Of a stretch of DNA of 64,000 nucleotides, positions 8,585-16,295 are shown one piece after another. The DNA lies in assembly GCF_000384335.2 (NCBI RefSeq), contig NZ_KQ031382.1, forward strand, positions 1,736,001 through 1,800,000. Reading direction: 5' to 3'. The translations under genes and the position numbers were made by a program. Below the pieces are notes generated by a model. That model was not told the DNA's origin and made no database searches. It saw only the letters and a program-made list of their open reading frames with translations. The number at the start of each line of letters is the position of its first letter. Position 1 is the stretch's first letter. The stretch comes from Hyphomicrobium sp. 99 (lineage in GTDB: Bacteria; Pseudomonadota; Alphaproteobacteria; Rhizobiales; Hyphomicrobiaceae).

Positions 8585-9454
8585 ATGATCAGAAAAGTGG
8601 TGGTGACAGGAGGATCCGGCCGAGTGGGGCGCTACGTCGTGCGCGAGCTGGCCAAGTCCTATGACGTGATCAACGCCGATCTTGTTGCCGACGACAGCGG
8701 CGTGCAGCATGAAACTGTGGACGTGATGGATCTCGATGCGCTGCGGCGTGTCTGCAAGGGCGCCGATGCGCTGGTGCATCTGGCCGCGATCGACTTCGAC
8801 TGGAAGGCGGCGCCTGAGAAATATATCCGCGTTAACACGCTCGGCACTTGGCATGCGCTGCAGGCGGCGAGCGAGAACAATCTGTCAAAGGTTGTGCTGT
8901 GCTCCAGCATCTCGGCCTGCGGCCTTTCCGAAATGCGGCCCGAGTGGCGTCCGCATTATCTCCAGGTGAATGAGCGGCACGAGAATCGCCCTGTGCAGGC
9001 CTATAGCGTCAGCAAGCTGCTGATGGAGAAGATGGCGCTGAGCTTCGCGCAGGGAACGTCGATGAGCGTGCTGTCGCTGCGGCCGCTCGCGGTGGTGCTG
9101 CAGGAAACCTTCGCTCAGTATGTCGAGTTCGTCGAGGCACCCGATCGCAATTGGCTCTTCTATTACGTGACAGCCGAGGATGTCGCCCGCGCCTTTGCCG
9201 CCGCGTTGGTCTCTAATGTGCGGCAGGGCGAGTTCTTCCTGAGCGCAGCCGATACTTCGCGTCCCGAGCCGACGCTGGAGTGGTATGCCGACCGTTTCGG
9301 CGCGCTGCCCGAAATTCCCAATCCGCGCATCTTCGAACAGAACCCGCGCGCGTCGATCTTCTCGAGCGCGAAGGCACGCGACTATCTCGGCTGGGAACCC
9401 TCTTCCAACTATCTCGAAATGCGCAAGACTTTGACCAAGGAACAGACAGTATGA
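8585..9454 (+). CDS. NAD-dependent epimerase/dehydratase (extended SDR)
   Basis: This 289-residue protein is an extended short-chain dehydrogenase. The Rossmann motif GGSGRVGRYVV lies at residues 9-19, the acidic cofactor-binding region DLVADD follows the second strand, and the catalytic YSVSK (Tyr-x3-Lys) lies near residue 140. LHL-type substrate residues are not evident, so reduction, epimerisation or lactone formation are all possible. The stop codon overlaps the start of the next gene by four bases (ATGA), which indicates translational coupling inside the Rieske operon. It probably acts on an oxidised intermediate of the same pathway. Confidence 0.85.
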   Translation: MIRKVVVTGGSGRVGRYVVRELAKSYDVINADLVADDSGVQHETVDVMDLDALRRVCKGADALVHLAAIDFDWKAAPEKYIRVNTLGTWHALQAASENNLSKVVLCSSISACGLSEMRPEWRPHYLQVNERHENRPVQAYSVSKLLMEKMALSFAQGTSMSVLSLRPLAVVLQETFAQYVEFVEAPDRNWLFYYVTAEDVARAFAAALVSNVRQGEFFLSAADTSRPEPTLEWYADRFGALPEIPNPRIFEQNPRASIFSSAKARDYLGWEPSSNYLEMRKTLTKEQTV

Positions 9455-10062
9455 CCAATGGTGTTCGCGCGGGCGTTGTTGATTGGACCGGTGACAATCC
9501 ATTTGTCTATCTGAAGACGGACCCGTCAGGTGACTGGTCGAGCCTGTCTCTGTTCTTCCGCGTCGTCTTCTCCGACAAGGGGCGTGGCAACGTCATCCTC
9601 GTGCTCGAAAACCCCTACGATCCGGAGCGCGAAGGCCGCCGCGTGTGTCTGACCGATAATGTGCCGCTGGCGCACGACTTGATTGAGCGTTTCGTCAAGC
9701 GCTTCGGCCTGTTCCGCCCCGCGCATGCGGCGTTGGCCAAGATGGAGATCATCGGCGACGCGACCTTCAGTGTCAGCCACAGCTATCCGGGTTTTGCCAC
9801 CGAGTACGCCGAGACCGCCGACGGCCGCAGCGCAAGCCTGACCTGGCGCGACCTGCAGACACCGTTTGCCGCCGACGTACCCGCCAACCAGACCCAAACG
9901 CTCGAGCACGTCATGCTGAGCATCTTCCAGCCGGCGTCTTCCGCCGAGGTGCGGGTTAACGGCGAGGTTCTGCCCGGTAGTACGGTGGAGCGCGACTTCT
10001 TCGGAGGCCGGGCGCAGTCGGCTGCATTGGCGCACAGCGAAACCTGGATCAAGGCTGAGTAG
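9451..10062 (+). CDS. hypothetical protein in the Rieske operon
   Basis: I do not recognise this 203-residue protein. It is soluble, has no signal peptide or membrane segment, and starts at an ATG that overlaps the preceding stop by four bases. Its own stop is directly followed by the ATG of the DUF1116 gene. Aromatic and acidic residues are frequent in the N-terminal half (GDWSSLSLFFRVVF), and the pattern of alternating hydrophobic residues suggests a mainly beta fold. A segment near residue 110 (FSVSHSYPG) and one near 175 (VERDFFGG) stand out. Its tight placement between a dehydrogenase and an AllG-like protein implies a role in the same pathway. Confidence 0.75.
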   Translation: MTNGVRAGVVDWTGDNPFVYLKTDPSGDWSSLSLFFRVVFSDKGRGNVILVLENPYDPEREGRRVCLTDNVPLAHDLIERFVKRFGLFRPAHAALAKMEIIGDATFSVSHSYPGFATEYAETADGRSASLTWRDLQTPFAADVPANQTQTLEHVMLSIFQPASSAEVRVNGEVLPGSTVERDFFGGRAQSAALAHSETWIKAE

Positions 10063-11250
10063 ATGCACGGACAGCTCAACGACACCGGTCCGGCAACGGC
10101 CACTGCAAATGACGAGGCATTGAGGCGCGTCATCGCCACGCGTCCGCGCTGGGACGGCGTCGTGAAGATCGGCGACGTCGCTCCTCAGAAAAGCCCCTGC
10201 CTGTTCCATGCGGGCCCGGCGTACGACTCGGCCGAAGTCATTCCCGCGCCGGTGCGCAATTCGCTGGCGTTCGGCTGCCTGTATGAAGGCTGGGCAAAAA
10301 GCTGGGACGAGGCGGAAGCGCTGATCGCGGCCGGCGCGGTCGCGGTCGAACCGGCACAGGACCATGGCCTTCTCGTGCCGCTTGCAGGTGTGGCGTCACC
10401 GTCCATGGCAGCGGTCCGGATCAGCGATCCGGCCAGCGGTCGCGCACGCTATTGCGTGCTCAACGAAGGCGCCGATATCGCCACCCGCTTAGGACGGCGG
10501 GACGAGCGCCTAATGGATCAACACCGCTGGCTGAACGGCGAGCTTGCCGACTGGCTGACCGGTTGCCTGGCCGAACCGCTGGATGTGCTTCCGCTGATGC
10601 TCGAGTCCTTCAGTCATGGCGACGACGGCCACGCCCAAACCAGCGCTGGCTCCGGGCTCATCGCCAGCGCGTTGCGGCGGCGAGCCTTCGACACGCCGGG
10701 CCGCGTTTCGGAGTTTCTCAACGGGGCGGCCGCCTTCGCGTTGAACATATGGATGGCGTCGATTGCGCTTAAATCCAGCGCGGCGGAGGGAGTGGAGGGC
10801 TCGTCACTGGTGTCGCGCGCTGGCGGCAACGGCGTAACGTTCGGCTACGTGCTGGCCGGAGAGCCAGGCCGCTGGAAAATTTCGGACGCACTCAAGCCTG
10901 TCGGCACCGTCGATCCGCGCTTTGCCGGCAGCGGACCGACTGGCGCGCTTGGCGACAGCGCCGTGATCGACTTCTTCGGACTCGGCGGCATGAATCTTGC
11001 GACGGCGCCGGTCTTGGCAGCGAACCTGGCTGCTTATCTGCCCGACGACGCACTCCAGCGGGGTGCTGCCATCCTCGGCGGCAAGCATCCGGGGCTCGGT
11101 GGGCGCCTGGTCGGATGTCTGGCCGACCGAGCAGCAAAAGCTGGCAAGGGACCGATCATTCTACTTGGCATGATCGACGAGCGCGGCGAAGCGGGCCGGC
11201 TTGGCGGCGGCGTAGTGGATGTGCCGGGCTGCGTGTTTCAGACAACTTAG
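10063..11250 (+). CDS. DUF1116 / AllG-like protein
   Basis: This 395-residue protein matches the DUF1116 family, which includes YlbE/AllG, a component of the E. coli oxamate carbamoyltransferase. The recognisable pieces are the LNEG segment near residue 135, the GDDGHAQTSAGSG stretch near residue 190 (family pattern G-D-E-x-H-x-R-T-x-A-G), and GDSAVIDFFGLGGM near residue 305. The partner families AllF/FdrA and AllH (DUF2877) are absent from the window, so this is a lone AllG homologue within an oxidative operon. Its function here is therefore open. It begins directly at the stop of the preceding gene. The family call rests on remembered motifs. Confidence 0.8.
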   Translation: MHGQLNDTGPATATANDEALRRVIATRPRWDGVVKIGDVAPQKSPCLFHAGPAYDSAEVIPAPVRNSLAFGCLYEGWAKSWDEAEALIAAGAVAVEPAQDHGLLVPLAGVASPSMAAVRISDPASGRARYCVLNEGADIATRLGRRDERLMDQHRWLNGELADWLTGCLAEPLDVLPLMLESFSHGDDGHAQTSAGSGLIASALRRRAFDTPGRVSEFLNGAAAFALNIWMASIALKSSAAEGVEGSSLVSRAGGNGVTFGYVLAGEPGRWKISDALKPVGTVDPRFAGSGPTGALGDSAVIDFFGLGGMNLATAPVLAANLAAYLPDDALQRGAAILGGKHPGLGGRLVGCLADRAAKAGKGPIILLGMIDERGEAGRLGGGVVDVPGCVFQTT

Positions 11251-11275
11251 CCCATGTGGTGGGTGCTTTTTTTTT
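11251..11275 (+). terminator. weak terminator-like CCCA...TGGG plus T-run
   Basis: A short stem (CCCA/TGGG) just after the DUF1116 stop is followed by nine consecutive T. The stem is only four base pairs, so it would be a weak terminator or an attenuator that lowers expression of the downstream LysR gene. It could also be chance. Confidence 0.35.
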
Positions 11276-11306
11276 AAGCACGGAACCACTGGGAGGAGCC
11301 GGATCT

Positions 11307-12242
11307 TTGCGCTTCACACTCAAGCAACTTGAATACTTCCTGGCGGCTGCGGACGCCGGCAGCATCACCATTGCAGCGGCGCGAGCCCGGATATCGCAGC
11401 CTTCGATTTCGGCGGCCATCTCGTCGCTGGAAGCCGAGTTCGGCGTGAATCTATTCGTCCGCAATCCGGCGCAGGGCATCATCCTGACGGTTGCCGGTCA
11501 ACGGCTGATGCGCGAGGTGCGGGACATCATCAACCGCATGGGCGGATTATACGTCGTTGCCAACGAGCTGAGCTCGGTGGTGCAGGGGCCGCTGTCGATC
11601 GGATGCTTGGTGACCGTCGCCCCGGTGATCCTGCCCAGCCTTCTGGAGCCTTTCCGTTCTGCGCATCCGGCGGTTCAGCTCGCGTTCGCTGATCTCGACC
11701 AGGCGGAGATCATCCGGCGCCTTCGGCTGGCCCAGATCGATGTCGCGCTGACCTACGACATGCAGCTGCCCAAGGACATCCGCTTCACCACGCTGGCGAA
11801 CCTGCGGCCGCATGTGGTGGTGGCGCGCGATCATCCGCTTGCGCAGCACGAGGAGGTGCAGATCAGCGAGCTCGCGGAGTTCTCCTACATCATGCTCGAC
11901 CTGCCACTCAGCCGCGAATATTTCCTCTCGGTCTTCGAGCAAGGTGGGGTGTCGCCCAACATCACCCAAGTCACGAAGAGTCCGGAGGTCGTGCGTTCGC
12001 TGGTGGCCAATGGCTATGGCGCGACCATACAGACGATGCTGCCGCGCTGTGAAATCGCGCTGGACGGCCACCCGCTGGTCAGCATTCCGCTAACCGGCAA
12101 CATCTCACCCCTCGCGCTCGGCATGGCCACGCTCGAGCAGGGCGCGAGCACCGCGTCGGTGCGAACCTTCGAACAATACTGCGTGGACCGTTTCAAAGGG
12201 GGCGTTCCCGGCATGCGGACCCCCTGTGATGGCGGCGCTTAA
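11307..12242 (+). CDS. LysR-family transcriptional regulator
   Basis: This 311-residue protein has an N-terminal winged helix (residues 1-60, LKQLEYFLAAADAGSITIAA and ISQPSISAAISSLE) and a C-terminal type-2 periplasmic-binding-like effector domain. I take the TTG at 11307 as the start because a strong GGAGGAG lies eight bases upstream and the family usually begins two or three residues before the LKQLEYF helix. It lies inside the catabolic gene run on the same strand and is the likely activator of that operon, responding to its substrate or an intermediate. The effector-binding residues cannot be matched to a known ligand. Confidence 0.88.
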   Translation: MRFTLKQLEYFLAAADAGSITIAAARARISQPSISAAISSLEAEFGVNLFVRNPAQGIILTVAGQRLMREVRDIINRMGGLYVVANELSSVVQGPLSIGCLVTVAPVILPSLLEPFRSAHPAVQLAFADLDQAEIIRRLRLAQIDVALTYDMQLPKDIRFTTLANLRPHVVVARDHPLAQHEEVQISELAEFSYIMLDLPLSREYFLSVFEQGGVSPNITQVTKSPEVVRSLVANGYGATIQTMLPRCEIALDGHPLVSIPLTGNISPLALGMATLEQGASTASVRTFEQYCVDRFKGGVPGMRTPCDGGA

Positions 12243-12248
12243 ATTCTG

Positions 12249-13523
12249 ATGCAGGAGGGGGAACTGGATATCGCTGCTGAGCAAACGTCCGGACGCGAGC
12301 ACATCGAACGCTGCCTCGCACGGATCGAGACTTTCGAACCCGAACTGCGTGCTTTCGTCGTGCGGGACGCCGAAGTGGCTCTTACTGAGGCTGCCGAGGT
12401 CAACGCGCGGGCAGACGCATCGCCGTTGGCTGGACTCGCGCTCGGGGTCAAGGACATCATAGATGCAACGCCCTATCCCACGGGGTGCGGTTCGCCGATC
12501 CATGCCGGAACCATGCCGGTACGCGACGCAGCGGCGGTGGCCCAGCTTCGTGCAGCCGGCGCGGTGGTGATGGGCAAGACGGTGACGACTGAATTCGCTT
12601 TCTTCTCGCCGGGGCCGACGCGCAACCCGTATGACGGCGCGCGCACACCCGGCGGCTCGTCGAGCGGCTCGGCAGCGGCAGTGGCCGTGGGCTTAATCGA
12701 TGCCGGGCTCGGCTCGCAGACCGCCGCTTCAATTACGCGGCCGGCTTCCTTCTGCGGCGTCGTCGGCTTCAAGCCGAGTTACGGCACCTACAGCCTCGCC
12801 GGTGTCAAAGGTCTTGCGCCGTCCTTCGACACGCTGGGAGCGTTGAGCCGCGACGTCGCCACCATGGCGGCGGTGCACTCGGTTCTGGCCAATCCTATAC
12901 CGGCGCTCCCGGTTACTGATCCTGCCACGCCCCGTCGTGTCGGCGTCTGCCGTACGCAATGGTGGAATAAGGCCGAGCAGGCTACGCGCGACGCAATCGC
13001 CGGTGCCGCGGCGGCATTCGCGACGGAGACCGAAGTCGAAGACGTGGACATGGCGAGCTTCGAGGATGCTGCTGATTTGCATGCGAGCATCATGGCATTC
13101 GAAGCGGCGCAGACGCTTGCCTGCGAGCTGGCCTCGGAACCTGACAGGCTGAGTCCCGTGCTGCGCGGCATGCTCGAAACCGGCACGCGCATCGGACGCG
13201 CCGAGCATGTGCGCAATCTGCGACGCGCCGAGGAGCTGCGGGCGCGTGTCCGGGATCTGACCGAACGTTATGACGTGTTGCTTGCTCCGGCTGCAGTGGG
13301 CGAGGCTCCGCTCGGTCTCGGCGCCACCGGGGATCCAATCTTCAGCCGCGCCTGGACGCTGCTACGGCTGCCGGCGATCACCTTGCCGGGATTTGTCGGG
13401 CCCGCCGGTTTGCCAGTCGGCGTGCAGCTGATCTCCGGCCTTCATGACGACGAACGCCTGCTCGCGCACGCCCTGTGGGCTGAGCGACTGCTGCCCCGGC
13501 TCGCGCCGCCTTCTCACTACTGA
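12249..13523 (+). CDS. amidase-signature hydrolase
   Basis: This 424-residue enzyme belongs to the amidase-signature family and hydrolyses a carboxamide. The catalytic lysine is Lys68 in LGVKDI, the cis-serine lies in GGSSSGS (residues 135-141), and the nucleophile is Ser161 in the segment GSQTAASITRP. Most relatives have T-G-G-S at the last motif; here it is T-A-A-S, which may affect the oxyanion loop but keeps the nucleophile. The gene starts seven bases after the LysR stop. It may cleave an amide-linked substrate imported by the nearby betaine-type ABC transporter, or one formed in the pathway. The substrate is unknown. Confidence 0.87.
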   Translation: MQEGELDIAAEQTSGREHIERCLARIETFEPELRAFVVRDAEVALTEAAEVNARADASPLAGLALGVKDIIDATPYPTGCGSPIHAGTMPVRDAAAVAQLRAAGAVVMGKTVTTEFAFFSPGPTRNPYDGARTPGGSSSGSAAAVAVGLIDAGLGSQTAASITRPASFCGVVGFKPSYGTYSLAGVKGLAPSFDTLGALSRDVATMAAVHSVLANPIPALPVTDPATPRRVGVCRTQWWNKAEQATRDAIAGAAAAFATETEVEDVDMASFEDAADLHASIMAFEAAQTLACELASEPDRLSPVLRGMLETGTRIGRAEHVRNLRRAEELRARVRDLTERYDVLLAPAAVGEAPLGLGATGDPIFSRAWTLLRLPAITLPGFVGPAGLPVGVQLISGLHDDERLLAHALWAERLLPRLAPPSHY

Positions 13524-13581
13524 TCTGCGTGACGGGCCCTCGGACACGCACACCGAATTCAGCGACCATTGAGGAATGCAT

Positions 13582-15072
13582 ATGACCAGTTACGCTAAGC
13601 ACGATTGGGTTGCGCTCGCACAAAAGATCTCGCCCCGGACCGAGGCATTCATCAACGGTAAGTTCCAGCCGTCGGCGAGCGGGCGGACGTTCGACAGCAT
13701 CAACCCGGCAACGGGACAGGTGCTCGGGCAGGTCGCGGCTTGTGGCGCCGAGGATGTCGACCGCGCGGTAGCGTCCGCCCGGACTGCTTTTGAGTCCGGC
13801 GTGTGGTCGCGCGCTGCACCGTCCGAACGCAAAGCCGTGCTGCTGCGGCTGGCCGACCTTTTGCGCACGCATCTCGATGAGCTGGCTCTGCTGGAAAGCC
13901 TCGACATGGGTAAGCTGGTGGTAGACGCCAGAACCTATGACGTGCCGGGTTCGGCAGATCTGTTCCAATGGTACGGCGAGGCCGTCGACAAGATCTACGA
14001 CGAGGTTGCGCCGACCGATCCGGGAAATCTGGCACTGGTGCGCCGGCAACCGCTTGGCGTGATTGGCGCGGTTGTGCCGTGGAATTACCCACTCAACATC
14101 GCGACCTGGAAATGCGGACCCGCGCTCGCCGCTGGCAACAGCGTGGTGCTGAAGCCCGCCGAACAGTCGCCTCTGACAGCGCTGCGCCTGGCCGAACTTG
14201 CCATGGAGGCCGGCCTGCCCGCGGGTGTTCTCAACGTCGTTCCGGGCACTGGACCGGAGACGGGCAGGGCGCTCGGACTTCACATGGACGTCGACTGCTT
14301 GGCCTTCACCGGTTCGACGGCCGTGGGCAAGGCCTTCCTCGGCTATGCGGCGCAGTCGAACATGAAGCAGGTCTGGCTCGAATGCGGCGGCAAGTCGCCC
14401 AATCTGGTGTTCGAGGACGTGGAAGATATCGATACCGCGGCGGAGATGGCGGCGTTCGGCATCTTCTTCAACCAGGGCGAAATCTGCTCGGCAAATTCGC
14501 GGCTGTTGGTGCAGAACTCCATCAAGGACGAGTTCATCGAGAAGCTCAAGGAGAAGGCGGCGGGCTTCCGACCCGGTAACCCGCTAGACCCGGACTCCAC
14601 CATGGGCGCAATCGTCGATGCCCGTCACACAGCGCGCATCGAGGGCGCCATCAAGGCGGCACGCGAGACCTCGCGTCTGGTGCTAGGTGGCGAGCGCATG
14701 ACCATCGATGGCGGCGACTGCTTCATCGAACCGACCATCTTCGTCGACGTCGACCCGAAGGACCCGCTGTCGCGTGACGAGATTTTCGGACCAGTGCTGG
14801 CGGTGACAGGCTTCGACGACGAAGCCGAAGCCGTGACGCTGGCCAACGATACAATCTACGGCTTGGCCGCTTCGGTGTGGACCAGCAAGATCTCGCGCGC
14901 TCACCGCGTGGCGGAGGCGCTCAAGGTGGGCACTGTCTCGGTCAACACCGTCGACGCGTTCAGCGCGCAGACTCCGTTCGGCGGGGTCAAGCAGTCGGGC
15001 ATGGGCCGGGACCTGTCGTTGCACGCGCTCGACAAATACACCGCGCTGAAGACGACCTGGATCAAGTTTTGA
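13582..15072 (+). CDS. aldehyde dehydrogenase (betaine-aldehyde/PuuC type)
   Basis: This 496-residue NAD(P)-dependent aldehyde dehydrogenase has the catalytic Cys302 in the NQGEICSAN segment, the general-base Glu in WLECGGKSPN, and the FTGSTAVG cofactor motif. The family resembles BetB and gamma-glutamyl-aminobutyraldehyde dehydrogenase PuuC. I choose the ATG at 13582 because GAGGA lies six bases upstream; the ATG at 13576 would leave no spacing. In context it probably oxidises the aldehyde made by the GMC oxidoreductase encoded downstream, as BetA and BetB do for choline. The substrate is not proven. Confidence 0.88.
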   Translation: MTSYAKHDWVALAQKISPRTEAFINGKFQPSASGRTFDSINPATGQVLGQVAACGAEDVDRAVASARTAFESGVWSRAAPSERKAVLLRLADLLRTHLDELALLESLDMGKLVVDARTYDVPGSADLFQWYGEAVDKIYDEVAPTDPGNLALVRRQPLGVIGAVVPWNYPLNIATWKCGPALAAGNSVVLKPAEQSPLTALRLAELAMEAGLPAGVLNVVPGTGPETGRALGLHMDVDCLAFTGSTAVGKAFLGYAAQSNMKQVWLECGGKSPNLVFEDVEDIDTAAEMAAFGIFFNQGEICSANSRLLVQNSIKDEFIEKLKEKAAGFRPGNPLDPDSTMGAIVDARHTARIEGAIKAARETSRLVLGGERMTIDGGDCFIEPTIFVDVDPKDPLSRDEIFGPVLAVTGFDDEAEAVTLANDTIYGLAASVWTSKISRAHRVAEALKVGTVSVNTVDAFSAQTPFGGVKQSGMGRDLSLHALDKYTALKTTWIKF

Positions 15073-15334
15073 TCGCAAATCGTTGCGCGCGGGCGATCAA
15101 ATCGAGGCGAAATTCATCTGCTCAATGGCGATGTCAAACTGAGGAGGCTTCTCAGGGATTCATATTTGACCGTTGATCTGGATCAATACTGAATGAGCGT
15201 GCTGAAGGTGGGCGCTCATCAGGATAAAAAAATAGAGCAGCGCGAAGCGATTGCTCGTGACCTACGCTCGGGGGATGTCTGTCCAAAACTACAAGAACCG
15301 CACGGCTTCTTTTTCAAAGGTGAAACAAAGAACG

Positions 15335-16285
15335 ATGCAGAATCCTCTCAAGTCGACGTTCACCCGTCGCACATTCTCGCTTGTCGCCGGCGCAATGGCC
15401 GGCGCCTTCATGCTTTCGTCGAGTGCCCTGGCGTTCACGCCGGAATCTTCGGATCCGATCAAGGTCGCTCAGCACGATTGGGCGGGTAGCGAGTTTAGCA
15501 CGGCGCTGTTGGTGCGGTTGCTGAAGGAAGCGGGTTACAATGCCGAGCCCGTGACCATCGATGCGAGCTCTGTCTATACGGCGCTCGAGAATGGTGATGT
15601 CACTTTCCAGCCGGAGTCCTGGACCACGAGTCACCCGGAATTGCCGCCGCTGCTTAAGGCCGCCAAGATGACCAATGTCGGCGAAATCGGCCTTCTAGGC
15701 ATGGATCGCTACTGGTATCCCGACTACGTCAAGGAACAGTGCCCTGGCCTGCCTGACTACAAGGCGCTGAAAGACTGTGCGAAGCTTTTCGCTACGCCCG
15801 AAACTGGCGGCAAGGGCCGCCTGCTGGCATTTCCCGAGGACTGGGGCGGGTTCGACGAGCAGCGTCTCGCCAGTCTAGGCTTGAACTTCGAGGTCGTGCA
15901 CGCCGGTTCGGAAGCCGCGCTACTGGCGGAAGTGAAGTCGGCCGTCCAGCGCAAGGTTCCCATCCTTGCGTGGCTCTATGAACCACATTGGGCTCCCTTC
16001 GTCTTCAAGGGCGAATATGTGGAGCTGCCGCCTTATTCCGACGAATGCTTCGCAAACAAGAGCTACGCTTGTGAGAAGCCGAAGGGTCCGATCCTGAAGC
16101 TGGCCTGGAACGGCGCCAAGGAAAAGTGGCCGCACGCCTACAAGATCTTCGAGGCAGTCAAGCTCGACAACAAAGAATATGCCGAGGCGCTGATAGACAT
16201 CAGCCTCAACGGCAAGAGCGTGCCTCAAGCCGTCGATACCTGGATGCAGAAGAACAAGGACCGTTGGACCGCCTGGCTCCAATAA
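15335..16285 (+). CDS. glycine betaine/proline betaine-type ABC substrate-binding protein
   Basis: This 316-residue protein is an OpuAC/ProX-type solute receptor. A signal peptide covers about residues 1-32 with an RRTF stretch that could be read by the Tat system, ending after ALA. The mature part begins with the typical KVAQHDWAGSEF segment, and tryptophans in PESWTTSHPE and EPHWAPF are candidates for the aromatic box that holds a quaternary ammonium group. Fused permease and ATPase genes follow. The ATG at 15335 fits the signal peptide. The 262 bases before it contain no other gene and probably a promoter. The ligand could be betaine, carnitine, choline or a related compound. Confidence 0.88.
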   Translation: MQNPLKSTFTRRTFSLVAGAMAGAFMLSSSALAFTPESSDPIKVAQHDWAGSEFSTALLVRLLKEAGYNAEPVTIDASSVYTALENGDVTFQPESWTTSHPELPPLLKAAKMTNVGEIGLLGMDRYWYPDYVKEQCPGLPDYKALKDCAKLFATPETGGKGRLLAFPEDWGGFDEQRLASLGLNFEVVHAGSEAALLAEVKSAVQRKVPILAWLYEPHWAPFVFKGEYVELPPYSDECFANKSYACEKPKGPILKLAWNGAKEKWPHAYKIFEAVKLDNKEYAEALIDISLNGKSVPQAVDTWMQKNKDRWTAWLQ

Positions 16286-16295
16286 GCGACGAAGA

